Below, in pieces: positions 39,826 to 51,986 of a DNA stretch of 64,000 bases. The notes under the pieces are model-generated. The model ran no database searches, was not told the DNA's origin, and was given only the letters and a program-made list of their open reading frames with translations. Positions within the stretch are counted from its first letter, which is position 1. Each line of letters begins with the position of its first letter. The translations under genes and the position numbers were made by a program. The DNA comes from Strix aluco (lineage: Eukaryota; Chordata; Aves; Strigiformes; Strigidae): contig NC_133939.1 in NCBI RefSeq assembly GCF_031877795.1, positions 4,817,698 to 4,881,697 on the forward strand, given 5' to 3'.

Positions 39826-42800
39826 TTTGTTCACTATTCTTTCAGGAACAAAGAAAGCCCAGGCAGAACCACAAAAGTAAAAGTAAATAAATAACCATTC
39901 TAGTACAAGTCCATTGTTACAGTAAAACACAAGATTGGATAGTGATATCTGAACACTACAGTTTTAACACCTCTCAGGGGCTGTAAATGCAACGGATTTG
40001 GATTTAGTTATGTCGCTAGGGATTCCAGCAATGCACACAAAAAATCAGTGAAAAAATTCAAATAAAATAATTACATATAAAAACACTTTAATAGTCTCCC
40101 CAATACCAGTTCTTTCATGAAATAGAACTTCAATGGTAACAATCTTTATAGCATATATTCTTACAACACAGCATGTCCCTGTTAGGGGATGAATATCTCT
40201 AAGTGATAAAGACTTTGCAATTTTTCAAAAATAAACTACTGGTTCTAAAGGAAAAGAATTATAGGGCAAAATAATAGCATATTTCTACTTGAAAGACAGG
40301 TGCCAGAAGACTGCAAAGCAGGTATCGCATGAAACTACTAACTACCTGACTGTTTGGTGTAGTGGTCTTCAAGAAAACATACTGCAAGGTTAAATCTGTG
40401 GTGGTAATACAGGGGAACTGTCATGAACTGGAGAGCAAGGAAAAAAGATTGTGAGGAACAGAATATGGAGGGGGCAGGGTGGTTTCAATTCTTCTCATCA
40501 CTTACGATCAGGATATTTAGAATTAAGGGGGGGAAATGGCATTAGAGCCGCTGCGTTCCACTAGTGAGAGCACCGATACCCCCACAAAAATGAAGGCACC
40601 AAATGGCTCCCCAGCAGAGAAACCTCCCACTTGGGTATCGTAGCAAAATTGAGAAGTTCTATACATGGGCACTTTTGCTCACCTTTATAATGCACTTTGA
40701 AGCACTAACAATTCTGATCTCAACATCATCAGTTAGCTTTTAGCAAGGTTAAAAGCAGTTTACATTGTTCTTTTACTTCATATTCCACTATGACATTTTA
40801 AACTGCCCAAACACAAAAATGTTGTTATATCCTGCTAGTTTTACTAATTTTTTCATGCTGGTCTCTGTTTAAGTTGCTCTGGAAGATTTCAGCCAAAACA
40901 AATGTTCTCTCCTAAACAAAGTTAGGAAAAACATTTGTTCATTATTTGAGTCCTCAGTAACTTGCCTGCTTTGGAGGAAACATGAATATAGCACAAGAAG
41001 ATACACAATTGGCAAGATCTGCCTTTTAGCAACTTAATGACAACAGACAAAGAATCTGAAGCCTAGTTTTCAACCCTGGAAGTTATGCTTAAGATAGTGT
41101 GGTGTTAGGGGAATGGCTTGTGTTTACATAGTAACAGACTGATGTCTGTCAAACTCCTGTCCTTCCTCACAAAGTTGGAAGGATACACTGTAGGTTACTC
41201 TCAATGTGGCACATGCAATCTGTTCCTTACGCAAAATCTGCACAATAATGAAATCTGCTAAATGCAGATCCACTCCAAAAAAACGTTATCTTGTAATCCC
41301 TACCAAGCTACCATTTACTATTTTGCAGACACTTATAAACTGGTCAAGCTACATGGATTTTTCTTAAATCAGAGCTTAGCCACAGACCAGGTCAACTACA
41401 AGTCTTTACCCTAAAGTAGGAAAACTCAGGAGGAGCTTCCCACTGAAATCCTTAGGAAAAAAGTGTACTTAACATGGCCAAAAATAGTTCCTTAATCTCA
41501 TATTCAAGAACTAATTTGAATAACTTTTGTTGGAACACAACAAAAATAATCAGTCTGCAGCTAAAAATCTAATACAGGAATTTCCAGTCTGAATGGTTGG
41601 TTTGTCAGGGGCATGTATTATTGGAAACAAGATTTGACTAACTGCCTAACAATACCCATCTCAACCACAGGCATTCTCATCTGAGCCATCTATAACAATG
41701 TAGTAACCAAAGTTCCCTTTTAGAATTATAAAAAATCCTCAGCAACTCAAGTCCCTAACTGCCTGAATTTACATCTAAGAAAAAAATACAAACAAGGCGG
41801 TTCTATGTGTCTTAAAAGTTTCGGTCTTTGTTTCTGCGGTGATAGTAAGATGATGTTCAGATTATTTCTAACCTTCTACCAATACGTTCTTTCTTTTCTC
41901 CACCACAGATTTCTGTCTTCTCAACTTAAGCCTCCATTTCAAGAAACTACCAGTAACACCAGCCACGGGAGCTCACAGCACAGTTCTTAACTACCACGAG
42001 AGACACGTTCTCCTTTTGAATCATCTCTGAAAGCGTCTGACATGCAACGAATACTAGCAATAGCTTGACCAGAGATTAAAAAGACTAGGGTTTGGTTTTT
42101 TTAATAAAACATGCTACTTCAAAGAAAAGCAGGGAGCTGCAGGAGCCGTACTTACTCTGTACAACGGTTTCTCTACTAGCTGCCACCAGCATGCAACAGG
42201 AACAGTCTGGTTTATTCACCCCGTCACCTCATTTGGTCCAAGGGGAGCTCACCGTGCAATTATTTCTTCTAGCATGCTGCAAGTCAATGTTTTTGTACAT
42301 TCCCCTGTTCTCCAATTATGTACCTGTTCCACCATAGCTTAGTTCCATAAGCTTTCCCCTGTCGCATGCTTGCCTCTGCCAGTAATAGTGAACCTGTACG
42401 TATGCTCAGGATTCAAGCAGTATACATAAATCTAAGGGCACTTTGGAACATTTAGCAGTGATGCTACTTGCCATTTACCAGGCTTGTAGGTGAAGAGATC
42501 TGAACTGGGGAACTACAAATCACTGCCCATTGCCCCACATGCTGAATGCTTTTTGTGATTACTGTCACAGAAAGTCATTAACTTCTGACATGAGCTTGAA
42601 TACAAACACGACTTACAAAGGAGCAACACGTTGCCTTCAGGACAGAGGCAGATAGAATAGTTAAACTCTAGATGTGGGTGTTATCAGAGCATGACTTTAG
42701 GTCAAGGAAGTTATGTGAGGGAAAGACAACAAAGGAGCTGGCTGCCAAAAATTTATGGGCAAGTAAGATGTGAAAGGGTTATTCTTAGCTGTGTATTTCT

Positions 42801-45221
42801 CAATAAAATGAACTACGTCAGTGACATACCCTAGCAATACCTCGATTTACTACAGAAATTACTGGTGGTATATCCCAGCATTACACCGAGAGAGACTCCA
42901 AGTTCTGCACAAATGCTGTGAATGATGCTGATGAACAACAACACTCTTACAAAAGGCTCCTCAAGGATGAACTCCTGGCAGAAACCTCTACATATTCTGA
43001 AGGTTCTGAGAAGGATACACTTCCGAGTTTTAGCAGTTTCACAACAATGCATTTATCTAGGGAGAACAAAATGCCTAGGAAATAATGGCAGCTACAACTG
43101 ACAATTTCTCCCTCTGTCTCCCAAAATGTGACACTTTCCTTCCTTCGATTCTTACTCCTCACTAACGCCCTTGTCTTTTCCATCTCATCTCAACTTCCTA
43201 CCTTGACACCAACATGCTCTAAATCAACAAACAGTAATTAGAAATCAGAAAAGTAAGGCATACCAATGGAAGGAGTTTGTTTTACCAGCTTTAATGGCTG
43301 TGACATTAACAAACATTTCAACTCAAAGACAAGAAATTCACAACTCAACAGCCACCTCGGGCAGTAAGAATTTACACAGGACAACCACACACCAGTGCAT
43401 TCACTCGTAACAGCAGTGCTCTGTAGTTACACACGTCAACAGAAACAGAAGTGTGTAAAAACCTTCCTTTTCCAAAGCAAAAGGCAAGCAGCTCCTCTGG
43501 TTTCTTTTGGGGAGAAAAAGTATAACAGTTCGATATTGAAACACACTAAGAAAAATGCAAGAAGCAGGGCTTCCATTCCTTTGCTGACAGTGCCAGTAGC
43601 ATAGGTTATACCTGAAATTTGACTAACTCCATTGTCTGTGCTCTCCCGCTCACTTATAACAGCACAGCAGTGTGAAGAAATCTTCAAGCTACGGGACAGA
43701 CTGTACAGAGCAGTCTCCCTCCTTCCGTTCCACTCTGAGGGCTCCACTTGGTACGCTCCAACTTTTTTTTTTTTGATCACACCCAACCTCAAGTTCTCGC
43801 TGCCATCCAACGTACCATCCTCTCTTCCACCTCAGCAAATGGGACAGCCCTGCCAGAATTCAGATTGGCCATTTTTAATGAAATAGTACAATATTCCACA
43901 TGTCTCTTCCTCTTCAGGTTCTGAACACATCCAGCATCTTGTATAATAGCATAAAAATTAGTATTCAAAAATTCCCTAAAACATTTTTGAAACATGAATT
44001 AAATTTCAGCTCCATCTTACCACTTTGGCAGAGAAAACAGTTTCAAATGGAGCTTACAGAAACAAAACATATTAAAGAGAAAAAAATCACCCATGTGACT
44101 GGGGAAGGCAAGAGGTATGCACAAACCCACAAAATTATGCCATTTCTTCTGACCCACTATACTGACCCTTTTTAGAGGGATGAGAAAGGAGACATTATTA
44201 TTTGATTTATGTAAATACAAGTAGAACAATCAGCTAGTGCTAAAACAGAAAAAGCCTCAAAGAGCTGAAGAAAAACACTGGCACTGTGGAATAGAAAGGA
44301 GATGAAGAATAAACCAACTATGATCTGTAATTAAAAGGGCAGAGTACCTGAAATGTCGCAGTCTTTCAGAGAAGTCCTTCAGAAGGATTGGTAGCTATCC
44401 TTACCATTTTAATTCTCTATTTTCACTCACAGTTTCACTCTCAGAGCTTTACATATGGCAGAACACAAATGTTACAGATGGCTGAACGCAGTCTGGAGGT
44501 AGTCAAAGGCAGGCAGACCCTTCAACTTCAGCTCTGTAAGCAAGGATGATCTGTACAGTGGCAACTTGTACTCCCTGTACTATATTATTTGTTTTACAGT
44601 ATCACTTCAACCATGTTGTTTTGTCTGGGATTTTTTTAGGCTCAGTATCCAACAGAAACAGTCCAACACAACTGTCTTCTGTGTGCATCTCCTCTCTGTC
44701 CTTTTCTCCAATTCCCATTACTGATAACTGTCAGTCCTTAGACCAAGTTGCACTGAACTGAGGAAAATGGAGATCCCAAAACATGTAAGTTCCTCTACAT
44801 TTTTAAAAATATTCATTTCTTAGAAGAGAGATTCTTAACTCCTCTCCCCCAAGCAGTGTCTTATTAAAGTAAGGCTATAGGAAAAACAAAATTATTAGAC
44901 ACTAAAGAAGCCATGTAAGAATGAATCCAAAGAAAACAGCCTTCAAAAAATTCTACTTTTTGAAGCAGCACTTACTCTTCAGCAAATTTATAATTGTGTT
45001 TACTCTCTCACCTAACGCTTTGTGATGCTACAGACTAGGGAGCCTAACTTAATAGAAACTATTCTAGAAGATAGATCAGTAGACAGCTATATAGACGACA
45101 GCATTTAGGGAAATCAACCCCATTTTTGTACAGGAAAGTCAAGTTCCACAAACCTACGGGAGTTCTCTAGAAGATCTCCCTTACCAACACACTGATGGAC
45201 TCTACTTCATAAAGCCTGCTT

Positions 45222-45560
45222 TCATTTCCAAGAGACATTTAACAAGATTCCTCACAAAAGGCTCTTAAAGAAATTAAGCTGCCATGGCAATAAAACGCCC
45301 TGCATGGATAGGTTATTTGCTTAAAAGAGAGGAAACAAAGAGCAAAACAAATGGTCATTTCTGACAACAGAGTAAGGCCACCACTGAAGTCTCACGGGAA
45401 TATGAGCTGGAGCCCAAATTCTTTGAGACGTTCTTACATCTGGAAAAGGAGGTGAATACTAACAATTTGCTGATGACACCAAGTTATTCATGGTAAGGCA
45501 GACAGGACCAGCCACAAAGAACAGAAGAATTACCACAGGCTACAAACAACAAAGCTGGCA
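45222..45560 (+). mobile_element. Old CR1 fragment (reverse-transcriptase core)
   Basis: In order on the plus strand: AACAAGATTCCTCACAAAAG-GCTCTTAA (CR1 DKVPHQRLL), AGCTGCCATGG (SSHG), AAAGAGAGGAAACAAAGAGC (KDRKQRV), AAATGGTCATTTCTG (NGQFS), CTGGAAAAGGAGGTGAATAC (LEKGVN) and TTTGCTGATGACACCAAG (FADDTK, the RT catalytic motif). Indels break the frame. The order of landmarks makes the assignment firm. Confidence 0.8.
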
Positions 45561-48500
45561 GAGGGAAATCAGTAAAGGTAAGAGTTACCCTCGGGAATCC
45601 CAACTTTACACACACAGCCATGGGCTCCACGCTGAACATTGCCACCCAGGGTCAGTGCACACAGCTGCGCCAATCTGAATCTCCCACCTGAAGAAGCAAG
45701 GATCTCAATCTCCAGAACCATTTTTCCCCAAAAATATTCTTGCCACTGACCTTGCATCACCTCTAGTAACACCTTACTCTGATGGCCTGATTCAATTCAT
45801 CCACCTGGCAGAAAAATACCCCTCCCAAGCAGATGGTTTTTGCCAGGTAGGGAATTCAACTAGCTCAAGGAAAGGTCAAGCCAGCAGCAGCACTAGCACA
45901 AAGGAAAGGGAAGAACTGTGCAGCTGTGGAGAAAGAGATTTCTCTCTCAGCTGTGGCAGGCTGGCAGATCAGCTCAACCATCTTGTGCAATTCCTCTGGC
46001 AGGAACAAGCTCTTGCGGTTCTAGTGAACAGATCTAAGACAATAACAATGCAAAACTGGCGTATTTATCACTCTTTTAAGATGGAATTTGTTACTCATTT
46101 GCAAATGGAATTCCATTTTTCACTTATAAACACTAACACATTGGTATCTTCCTGGTCCTTGGGGATTCTAACCCTAAAAAGGAGAAACCCTCATGTGGGG
46201 GAGAGCAAACAGATTCTCAGCTTGTCATTTTTGTTTCAAAAAACACCACCACATGCTGTGCTCTAGTATATTTGAAAAAAAAAAATGTATCCATGATTAA
46301 TTGTTTTGATTTTTATTATTTTATTGTAGAAAAATATTTAACATTTAGAAACATTTCTTACATGCAGGTCTATTCCTGTGTAACTCTACAAAGAAATATT
46401 TTTTTCCTATGAACTGAACAATCTGTCAACACTGTTTTCACTCAGCTAACCTGCCAATATAATACAAGTCTGCTATACAGAGAGTTAAGAATATAGACTC
46501 ACTGGATTTATTTGTAGAATAAATAGCACATAGTCTGCTGAGATCCTGCACAGCAAGGAACACAGTGGGCTGGATGTTGCCTCACGCTGCTTTCTAGTAA
46601 AACATTACTTTTGGGAACCACCTGAAACAACTTGCCTCTCAGTTGAGGGAGTACAGGCTTAAGAATTCAACCTCTTCCTCTTAATTCTGCAATCAATGAC
46701 TTAATAACTGTGTGACTGGAACTCAGAATACACTCCCACATCAAGCTCTTGTGTCTAATAATGCTGGCAACTGTGGCTGAGAGGCCTGCCCCACCAAACG
46801 ACGTCATGCAACCCATGCCTTTTTGCGTGTTTTAAGACAGAAGACTACAAATCCAACTCTAGGTACCATAATCACGGAACAAGCGTTTGGCAGCTCGTGG
46901 CTAGAGAGCACTCTCCATCTTTGGGTACGTAGAGAGCAGCATGTATCAAAGCTGGATGCCTGAAGGGATGAAAAATCTTCTCTTTGCACCATTTGTACCA
47001 AATATGGAATTACCTGTATTTATAAATGGGCATTTTCTTCCAAAATAAGATGGCTTTGAGGTTGCGTAATATGAAAGCAGAATTACCAAATTTATCAAGT
47101 TTACATTGAACCTACAGTTCAAAACAGGATACACACGATACAGTTTGGCCTCAGTAAAGATACCCTGATGAATCTATTGCCCAAGGCATCCTGCTATCTC
47201 AAGCATACTGTCGTTATTAAAAAGCATTTTCCAAAACACTAAAATACTTGCAGAGATGCAAACGAGGAAACGTTGCAAAACTATCAAAACCAGGAATATA
47301 GTTCCTTCTAACGTTCGCAAAAGGACCTGAGTTAGTGGGTATTCTCTCCCGAACGATACACACAAATTGTCAAGCAGCAAAGTCATTACCTACATTCAGA
47401 TGTTTAATGGGACATGTTGGAAATTAGCAAGTAGCTACAAAATCAGAACTAAGGAGAAGATTCCCTCTGCAGCTCCTTCTCTTCAGCTCTTTCAGCCAGC
47501 TGAAAGTGGTGTCTACCCTAAAAAAAAAAAATAATAGCATGGACCTTCCCAAAACAACACAAGTTTTTGGAAGCATATTTTCAGACCGAAAAGTTGCTAC
47601 ACAGGGTCATAATAATGTTCTCTCAACCCCTTATTTTCTAGGGGAACAAAGAAATATGTCTTTGTAGTCTGATCACATATTCAGCACCCAAACCAACAAA
47701 GTTAAATTAGTTTGGAAAAGCAAAATATTGCTAATAAAGCATATCTCTAGATCTCCTGGATAGAAGTGACAAAACAATTATCTGCTAGTGAACTCAAACT
47801 TTGTAGGGTTTCTCTTTCTCTTCCAAGAAAACCAACTCTACTCCTTTCTAATTTTAGCCAAATGAGCAAACACAGTGGCACTGCAAGCAATAGGAGATGA
47901 CAATCTGCAGTGAGAGTTTCAGAGCTCCACGTGACAAATTTGACTGACTACAAGTAACCCCCCAAAACTTTTTTAAAAAGCATGAATTATCTTACGCATT
48001 TTGGTTGGCATTTTGAGTCCTGAAGCCAATACGTGAGATTTAGATATGGCACATCCTTATCTCAGCGTCAGATTTCAGCATCACCTTCTGGTTTTGACTC
48101 CAAGCACCAGAAGCCAGAGCCCCACCCGAACACGTGGGCACTTCAAGGTGCGGAATGGGGAGAGCCAGAGCTCCGAGAGGCCGACCACCCATTCAATAGC
48201 ACTGCATCCAAACTGAGTCTTTAACATTCCCACACAACTTAAGTGGATGACAAGGTCACTGCTTTCAGTACACCTTGTGTTAACGACAGAGCTAGCAAGT
48301 TTTCAGCAGGGTGTTTGACTCTTTTGTGCATTTTACCAGAAAACAATTTACAAATGTTACGATAAAGACATGTTCTTATCCCAGTAAAAGAACTTTTTGT
48401 AGAAAACCATCACAATTAAGCATTTCTCTCCCACTGCATCCTTACCCTTCTATGGGCTCACTTGCCTACTAAAATGATATTTAAAATACCAATATTTAGC

Positions 48501-50481
48501 CACCTTGTATCAGAGCGAGTCTTTGCAACAAAGGGAAAGAAAGGAGAGAATCCAAAGTCACCAGTGCAAACTTGAGGTACATGTTCTTCTTCAGGAAAGG
48601 GTTCTTTCAAATCAAAAATAGACAGCTGTTGAGTTTCCGAACATCCCAAGTAACTCATTTTGTCAATGCATCCAAATATTTAATGTTCATAAACCTTCTC
48701 AACTATCAAAAGGTGCACTGCCGTTTCAGTGTCACATAAAAATCTGCACAATACAAAGGGCAGGCTACAGACAGAGACAACAGCTGAAAAGCTTGGAGAC
48801 CCCAGTCACAAAGCTCTAATATCAGGGTTTCAGCTGCCCTCAACTTCCCTCCACAGCATATCATGTGTGGATGTTCGGCCACAAATGCTGTCTCTCAGAG
48901 TGAACTTATCAACGCCAGCATGTTTGTAAAATGTTAGGAACCACCAGCAACCGTGAGCTGCCAACTACCACGTGCTCCGGTCCTCAGATACAAGGGTTGT
49001 AGAGGAGGTGCTCTGAACCTCCAGAACTGGCACTAACTGTTCACTCAGCTGCAGAAAAGTAGCATTTTCCACCCCGCCACCAACTGCTGTAAATGCACAA
49101 GCGTGTCCATCAGCAGTAGCAACCAAGAATTCCAACTGAACTCTCTGTGTTGAGCAGCCAGTAAAAATTACATCCTCTCAGATTAATCATAACCCTGGAG
49201 TTAGCCCCTCCGTTCCCGCTCACCAGGAAATCCTGCTGCATCAAGGGTTGGCTTGCCATTTCAAAAACCTCTGCACCCACTACGTGTATTTTCTCAGGCT
49301 GTGCACCAAAAATTCATCACAGTTGAGTCACAAAGAAAGAAAGAATAAACTGGCCTCCACCTCCATAAAAGCAAGAACTTCTTCCTATAGTCAGGACACC
49401 TTTTGACAGACAACCTGCCTTGTGGTCCAGTGATTTTTTCATGGACTTATGGATTACACTGTAGAAATGCTCATCAAATGACCTTGCTATCTCCAGATGA
49501 ACAAAAGAACCTCACTAGACACAGCAAAACTGCTTTGGATCCGGAGAATCTGGACCAATCCTTCTCTCCTCGTACCACCCCTATCACTAGTGTAGTAACA
49601 TGGAAAAGTGAGTCTTAAGACGCCTGAATCCAGACAGTAACGTCATCCATCCCACCTAACGCAATTTCAGAACAGTTGTGTTAGTGGTGTGATCTGCAGA
49701 AGGCTTTTCGTTCCCCAACAACTTAACAAACGCTACTACTAGACTAACTCAACAGAGCTACACATACCACAGAACTGTGTAGAACCCAACTGAAATCATC
49801 AATACTTATAAAGCAGCTCGATTTTGTTTAATTAAACTCACACTGTCTTATCAGAAAGTAAGTTTTTTGACATCGATATTGACAGTCACATCCCTGTAAG
49901 TTGCTCTATGGCTAGGACTACTATCTTCTTTCTCCGAAGTCACACTTCATCCCAACTACTGCTCACACTCCCCGCTCCACCCCAGGAACACATGGGAAGC
50001 AAAGGGTGGCTGCCCACCACCACTTCCCAGCGTAGGCCGGTCACCAAGCGGCCAGCACCCATCACAGAAGTCTTCCTACCAAGCAGGACCCTTGTTATTT
50101 TTGCTGTCCAATAGCTCAGGACCCCGGCTGGGTGTTCCTGCCTCTTCCCACCTCCCAGTACCGGTCAGAGGGCACTGCCTACGCTTGGCTTCCCCCGGGA
50201 GCCGCGGCTCCCAGCTCCGGTGCCACCAGACGGGCCAACCCACTCGCCAGCCCCCCCGGGCTCAGCACGCTGCTTCTCCCACCCCGAGGGGCAGGGAAAC
50301 GCCACCGCTCCAGGGCACGGGGCCGTCCCCGCTTCGCCGGCCGAGGAGCGGCCTCTCGCCCCCAGGCCAGGCGGGCTGCCCGCCCCACCGCCATCCCCGA
50401 GCCCCGCTGCCACCGCGCTCACAACTCGGGGACAAGCAACAGGAGCGGCGGGTCCCCAGCGCCGGGGCTGCAGCCCCCCAG

Positions 50482-50522
50482 CCCCCCCCCCCCCCCCCTC
50501 CGGGTTGTGTGTGTGTGTGTGT
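50482..50522. repeat. Poly(C) run followed by (TG)n
   Basis: A run of 17 C at 50,482-50,498 is followed by CTCCGGGT and then about eight TG units to 50,522. The run is G-rich on the STAG1 sense strand, just downstream of the likely transcription start. Confidence 0.85.
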
Positions 50523-51137
50523 CCCCAACCCCGCCTGTCCCCCCTGGACGCCAGCCAGACGCCGGCGGCGCTGGGGCGGCCCGGGCGCTCCCGCCGCCCT
50601 CCCCCGCGCCGGGCCCAGGCGCCCGGGCCGGGCCGGGCCGAGCCGAACCGGGCCGCCCACCGGCTCCCGCAACTTTCCCTCCCCGCGGCCGCGGCACCAA
50701 CTCCGCCGCCGGGGCCGGGGCCGGCCGGGGGCCGCCGCCGCCGCCGCCGTGCCCCGCGCGGCGGAAGCGCCACCCCCGCTCCGCCCGAGCATCCCCCGCC
50801 GCCGCCCGGGCCGCCCCCGCCCCCGCGGCCCTGGGCCGCGCAGCGGGAGCGCCGCCGCCGCCCGGAGCTGGGGCGCAGGCCCGGCAGCGGGAGAGGCCGC
50901 CGAGCTCGGCCCGGCGCCCCCGGCAGCCCCGGCGGGGACAATGAGATGGCGGCGAAGAGCGCCGCGCCCGGGGGACCCGTTGCTCCGGCAGGAGCCGCCC
51001 CGCCCCGCGCCGCCTCCTCTTCCCTCCCCTCCCCTTCTCCTCTCTCCTCGCACGGGCAGCGCCCGCTCCCGGCCCGGCCGCCGCGGAGACCGAGCGAGCG
51101 AGCGAGCGGCCCCGGCCCGCTGCCCCCGCCCCTCGCG

Positions 51138-51152
51138 CCTCCATCTTGGATC
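51138..51152 (-). promoter_or_regulatory. YY1-like site
   Basis: The minus strand reads CCAAGATGGAGG, close to the YY1 consensus CAAGATGGCGGC. A second, CAGATGGCGG, is present at about 51,331-51,341. YY1 sites often lie just downstream of TATA-less start sites, which would fit a STAG1 start nearby. Confidence 0.45.
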
Positions 51153-51356
51153 GGCGCCTCAGCGCCCTCCCTCCCCCGCGCCCCGCTCACCTCGGGCCGC
51201 GCCGCGCCGGGCCGGGCGGCACCCCGGGAGCCTGCGGAGCGGCTGGCGCGCGGGGTCCGGGCGGGTGCGGGCCGGGGCCGGGGCGGCGGCGCTGGCGGGG
51301 GCCGCGCTCACCGGAGCCGCAATCCTAAACCGCCATCTGGCGGCATTTCCGACCCG

Positions 51357-51361
51357 CCAAT
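51357..51361 (+). promoter_or_regulatory. CCAAT box in GC-rich context
   Basis: CGCCAATGGCG contains CCAAT (NF-Y type) on the plus strand within a near-palindrome. Confidence 0.5.
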
Positions 51362-51388
51362 GGCGCAGCCGCCGCCGCGCGCCGGACC

Positions 51389-51405
51389 CCCAGCGCCCCC
51401 TGGCG
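51389..51405 (-). promoter_or_regulatory. CTCF-like core motif
   Basis: The minus strand reads CGCCAGGGGGCGCTGGG, matching the CTCF core CCASYAGGGGGCGC closely. It sits in the STAG1 promoter. Occupancy is unknown. Confidence 0.5.
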
Positions 51406-51452
51406 CCCGCGCGCCGCCACTGCCCGCCCGCCGCCGCCGCCGCGCACGGAAA

Positions 51453-51489
51453 GGGGCGGGGAGGTGGCGGGGGGGGGGGAGCGGGGGGC
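51453..51489 (+). other. Potential G-quadruplex tract
   Basis: Successive G runs (GGGG, GGGG, 11 G, six G) separated by one to seven bases fit a G-quadruplex pattern on the plus strand, upstream of the STAG1 start. Similar G runs occur at 51,652-51,659 and 51,828-51,837. Confidence 0.5.
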
Positions 51490-51537
51490 GCCGCGGGTCG
51501 AGGCGGCCCCGCCCGGCACGCGGGCGCCGCAAACGTC

Positions 51538-51549
51538 TTTCGCGCGAAA
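51538..51549. promoter_or_regulatory. Perfect palindromic E2F site
   Basis: TTTCGCGCGAAA is a 12-base perfect palindrome matching the E2F consensus TTTSGCGCSAAA on both strands. It sits six bases from an NRF1 palindrome. E2F control would fit S-phase use of a cohesin gene. Confidence 0.7.
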
Positions 51550-51554
51550 ACGCC

Positions 51555-51564
51555 GCGCATGCGC
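51555..51564. promoter_or_regulatory. Perfect palindromic NRF1 site
   Basis: GCGCATGCGC is the exact NRF1 consensus palindrome. With the adjacent E2F palindrome it forms a compact, strand-symmetric module between the STAG1 start and the plus-strand donor at 51,986. Confidence 0.7.
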
Positions 51565-51699
51565 CGCGCTGCCCCCGCGGGGCGGAAGGCGGCCGGTAGC
51601 GCCGCTGCGGCGGGGGCGGGGCATCGCCCGGGGGACAGGAAACCGGCGGGTGGGGGGGGAGGCACGCGCTGCGGCGGGCGGCTGTCGCGACAGAGCGTG

Positions 51700-51986
51700 G
51701 GAGGGGCCGGGCGGGGCGGGCGGCCTCGGGATCCGTGAGGTGGCGGGGGCGCGACCCCGGGGCGGGGCGGACCGGAGCGCAGCGCCCGCCCAGCCGGTGG
51801 CGGGGCTGGAGCGCCCGCCTGGGCGCCGGGGGGGGGGCCGGCCTCTTCTCGGCGGTTCGGCTGGGCCGGGGTCGCGGCGATGCGGCCCGTGGGTTGAGGG
51901 GGGGGCTGGGGGCCTCCCGGCATGGGAGCGGCCGCTGAGGGCGCGGCGGCCTGAGGCGGCGGCGCCGGGCGGGTGTTTCGGCAGCG
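51700..51986 (+). other. Possible plus-strand first exon (SLC35G2 5' UTR or STAG1 divergent transcript)
   Basis: CAGCG followed by GTAAGTG at 51,987 is a near-perfect 5' splice site on the plus strand within the CpG island. A transcript starting upstream of it could splice to the SLC35G2 acceptor at 57,890-57,891, giving a 5.9-kb intron. Alternatively it belongs to a divergent non-coding RNA, as reported at human STAG1. The 5' limit is arbitrary. Confidence 0.4.

Larger units (their letters stand above)
6982..51311 (-). other. STAG1: STAG1 intron 1 (about 44.3 kb)
   Basis: The intron runs from the inferred exon 1 donor in the CpG island to the strong acceptor at 6982-6983. It is mostly AT-rich unique sequence with stops in all frames. 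Recognisable content is listed separately: CR1 fragments, avian repeat copy B, a tRNA-Gly-like half gene, a Penelope-like block, microsatellites and a 26-base T tract. Between these, in particular 6,982-12,540, 20,360-23,990, 24,080-29,540, 30,110-39,390, 39,830-45,220 and 45,570-50,110, I see no gene. Additional 5' UTR exons of STAG1 could hide here and would be invisible by eye. Confidence 0.85.
1..51312 (-). other. STAG1: STAG1 gene, 5' portion (cohesin subunit SA1), 5' end at right
   Basis: STAG1 (SA1) is one of the two alternative HEAT-repeat subunits of mitotic cohesin. It binds the RAD21-SMC1-SMC3 ring in the nucleus and helps hold sister chromatids together and shape chromatin loops. 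Only the start of the gene is here: an inferred non-coding exon 1 ending near 51,312, the ATG exon at 6846-6981 and the next coding exon at 81-183. Together they encode the first 44 residues, which agree almost completely with the vertebrate SA1 N-terminus. Intron 1 is about 44.3 kb and intron 2 is 6,662 bases. The rest of the gene lies to the left of the window. Identity of the two coding exons is very secure. The exact transcription start and the exon 1 boundaries are inferred from the CpG island and donor motifs. Confidence 0.93.
51312..51420 (-). other. STAG1: Inferred STAG1 non-coding exon 1
   Basis: On the minus strand CTCCG is followed by GTGAGCGC, a strong 5' splice site cutting after 51,312. 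A second equally good donor, CCCGAG followed by GTGAGCGG, lies 121 bases downstream and cuts after 51,191. Either could end the first exon. The 5' limit given is a guess: it lies in the CpG island upstream of the CCAAT box region and cannot be set from sequence. Confidence 0.5.
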
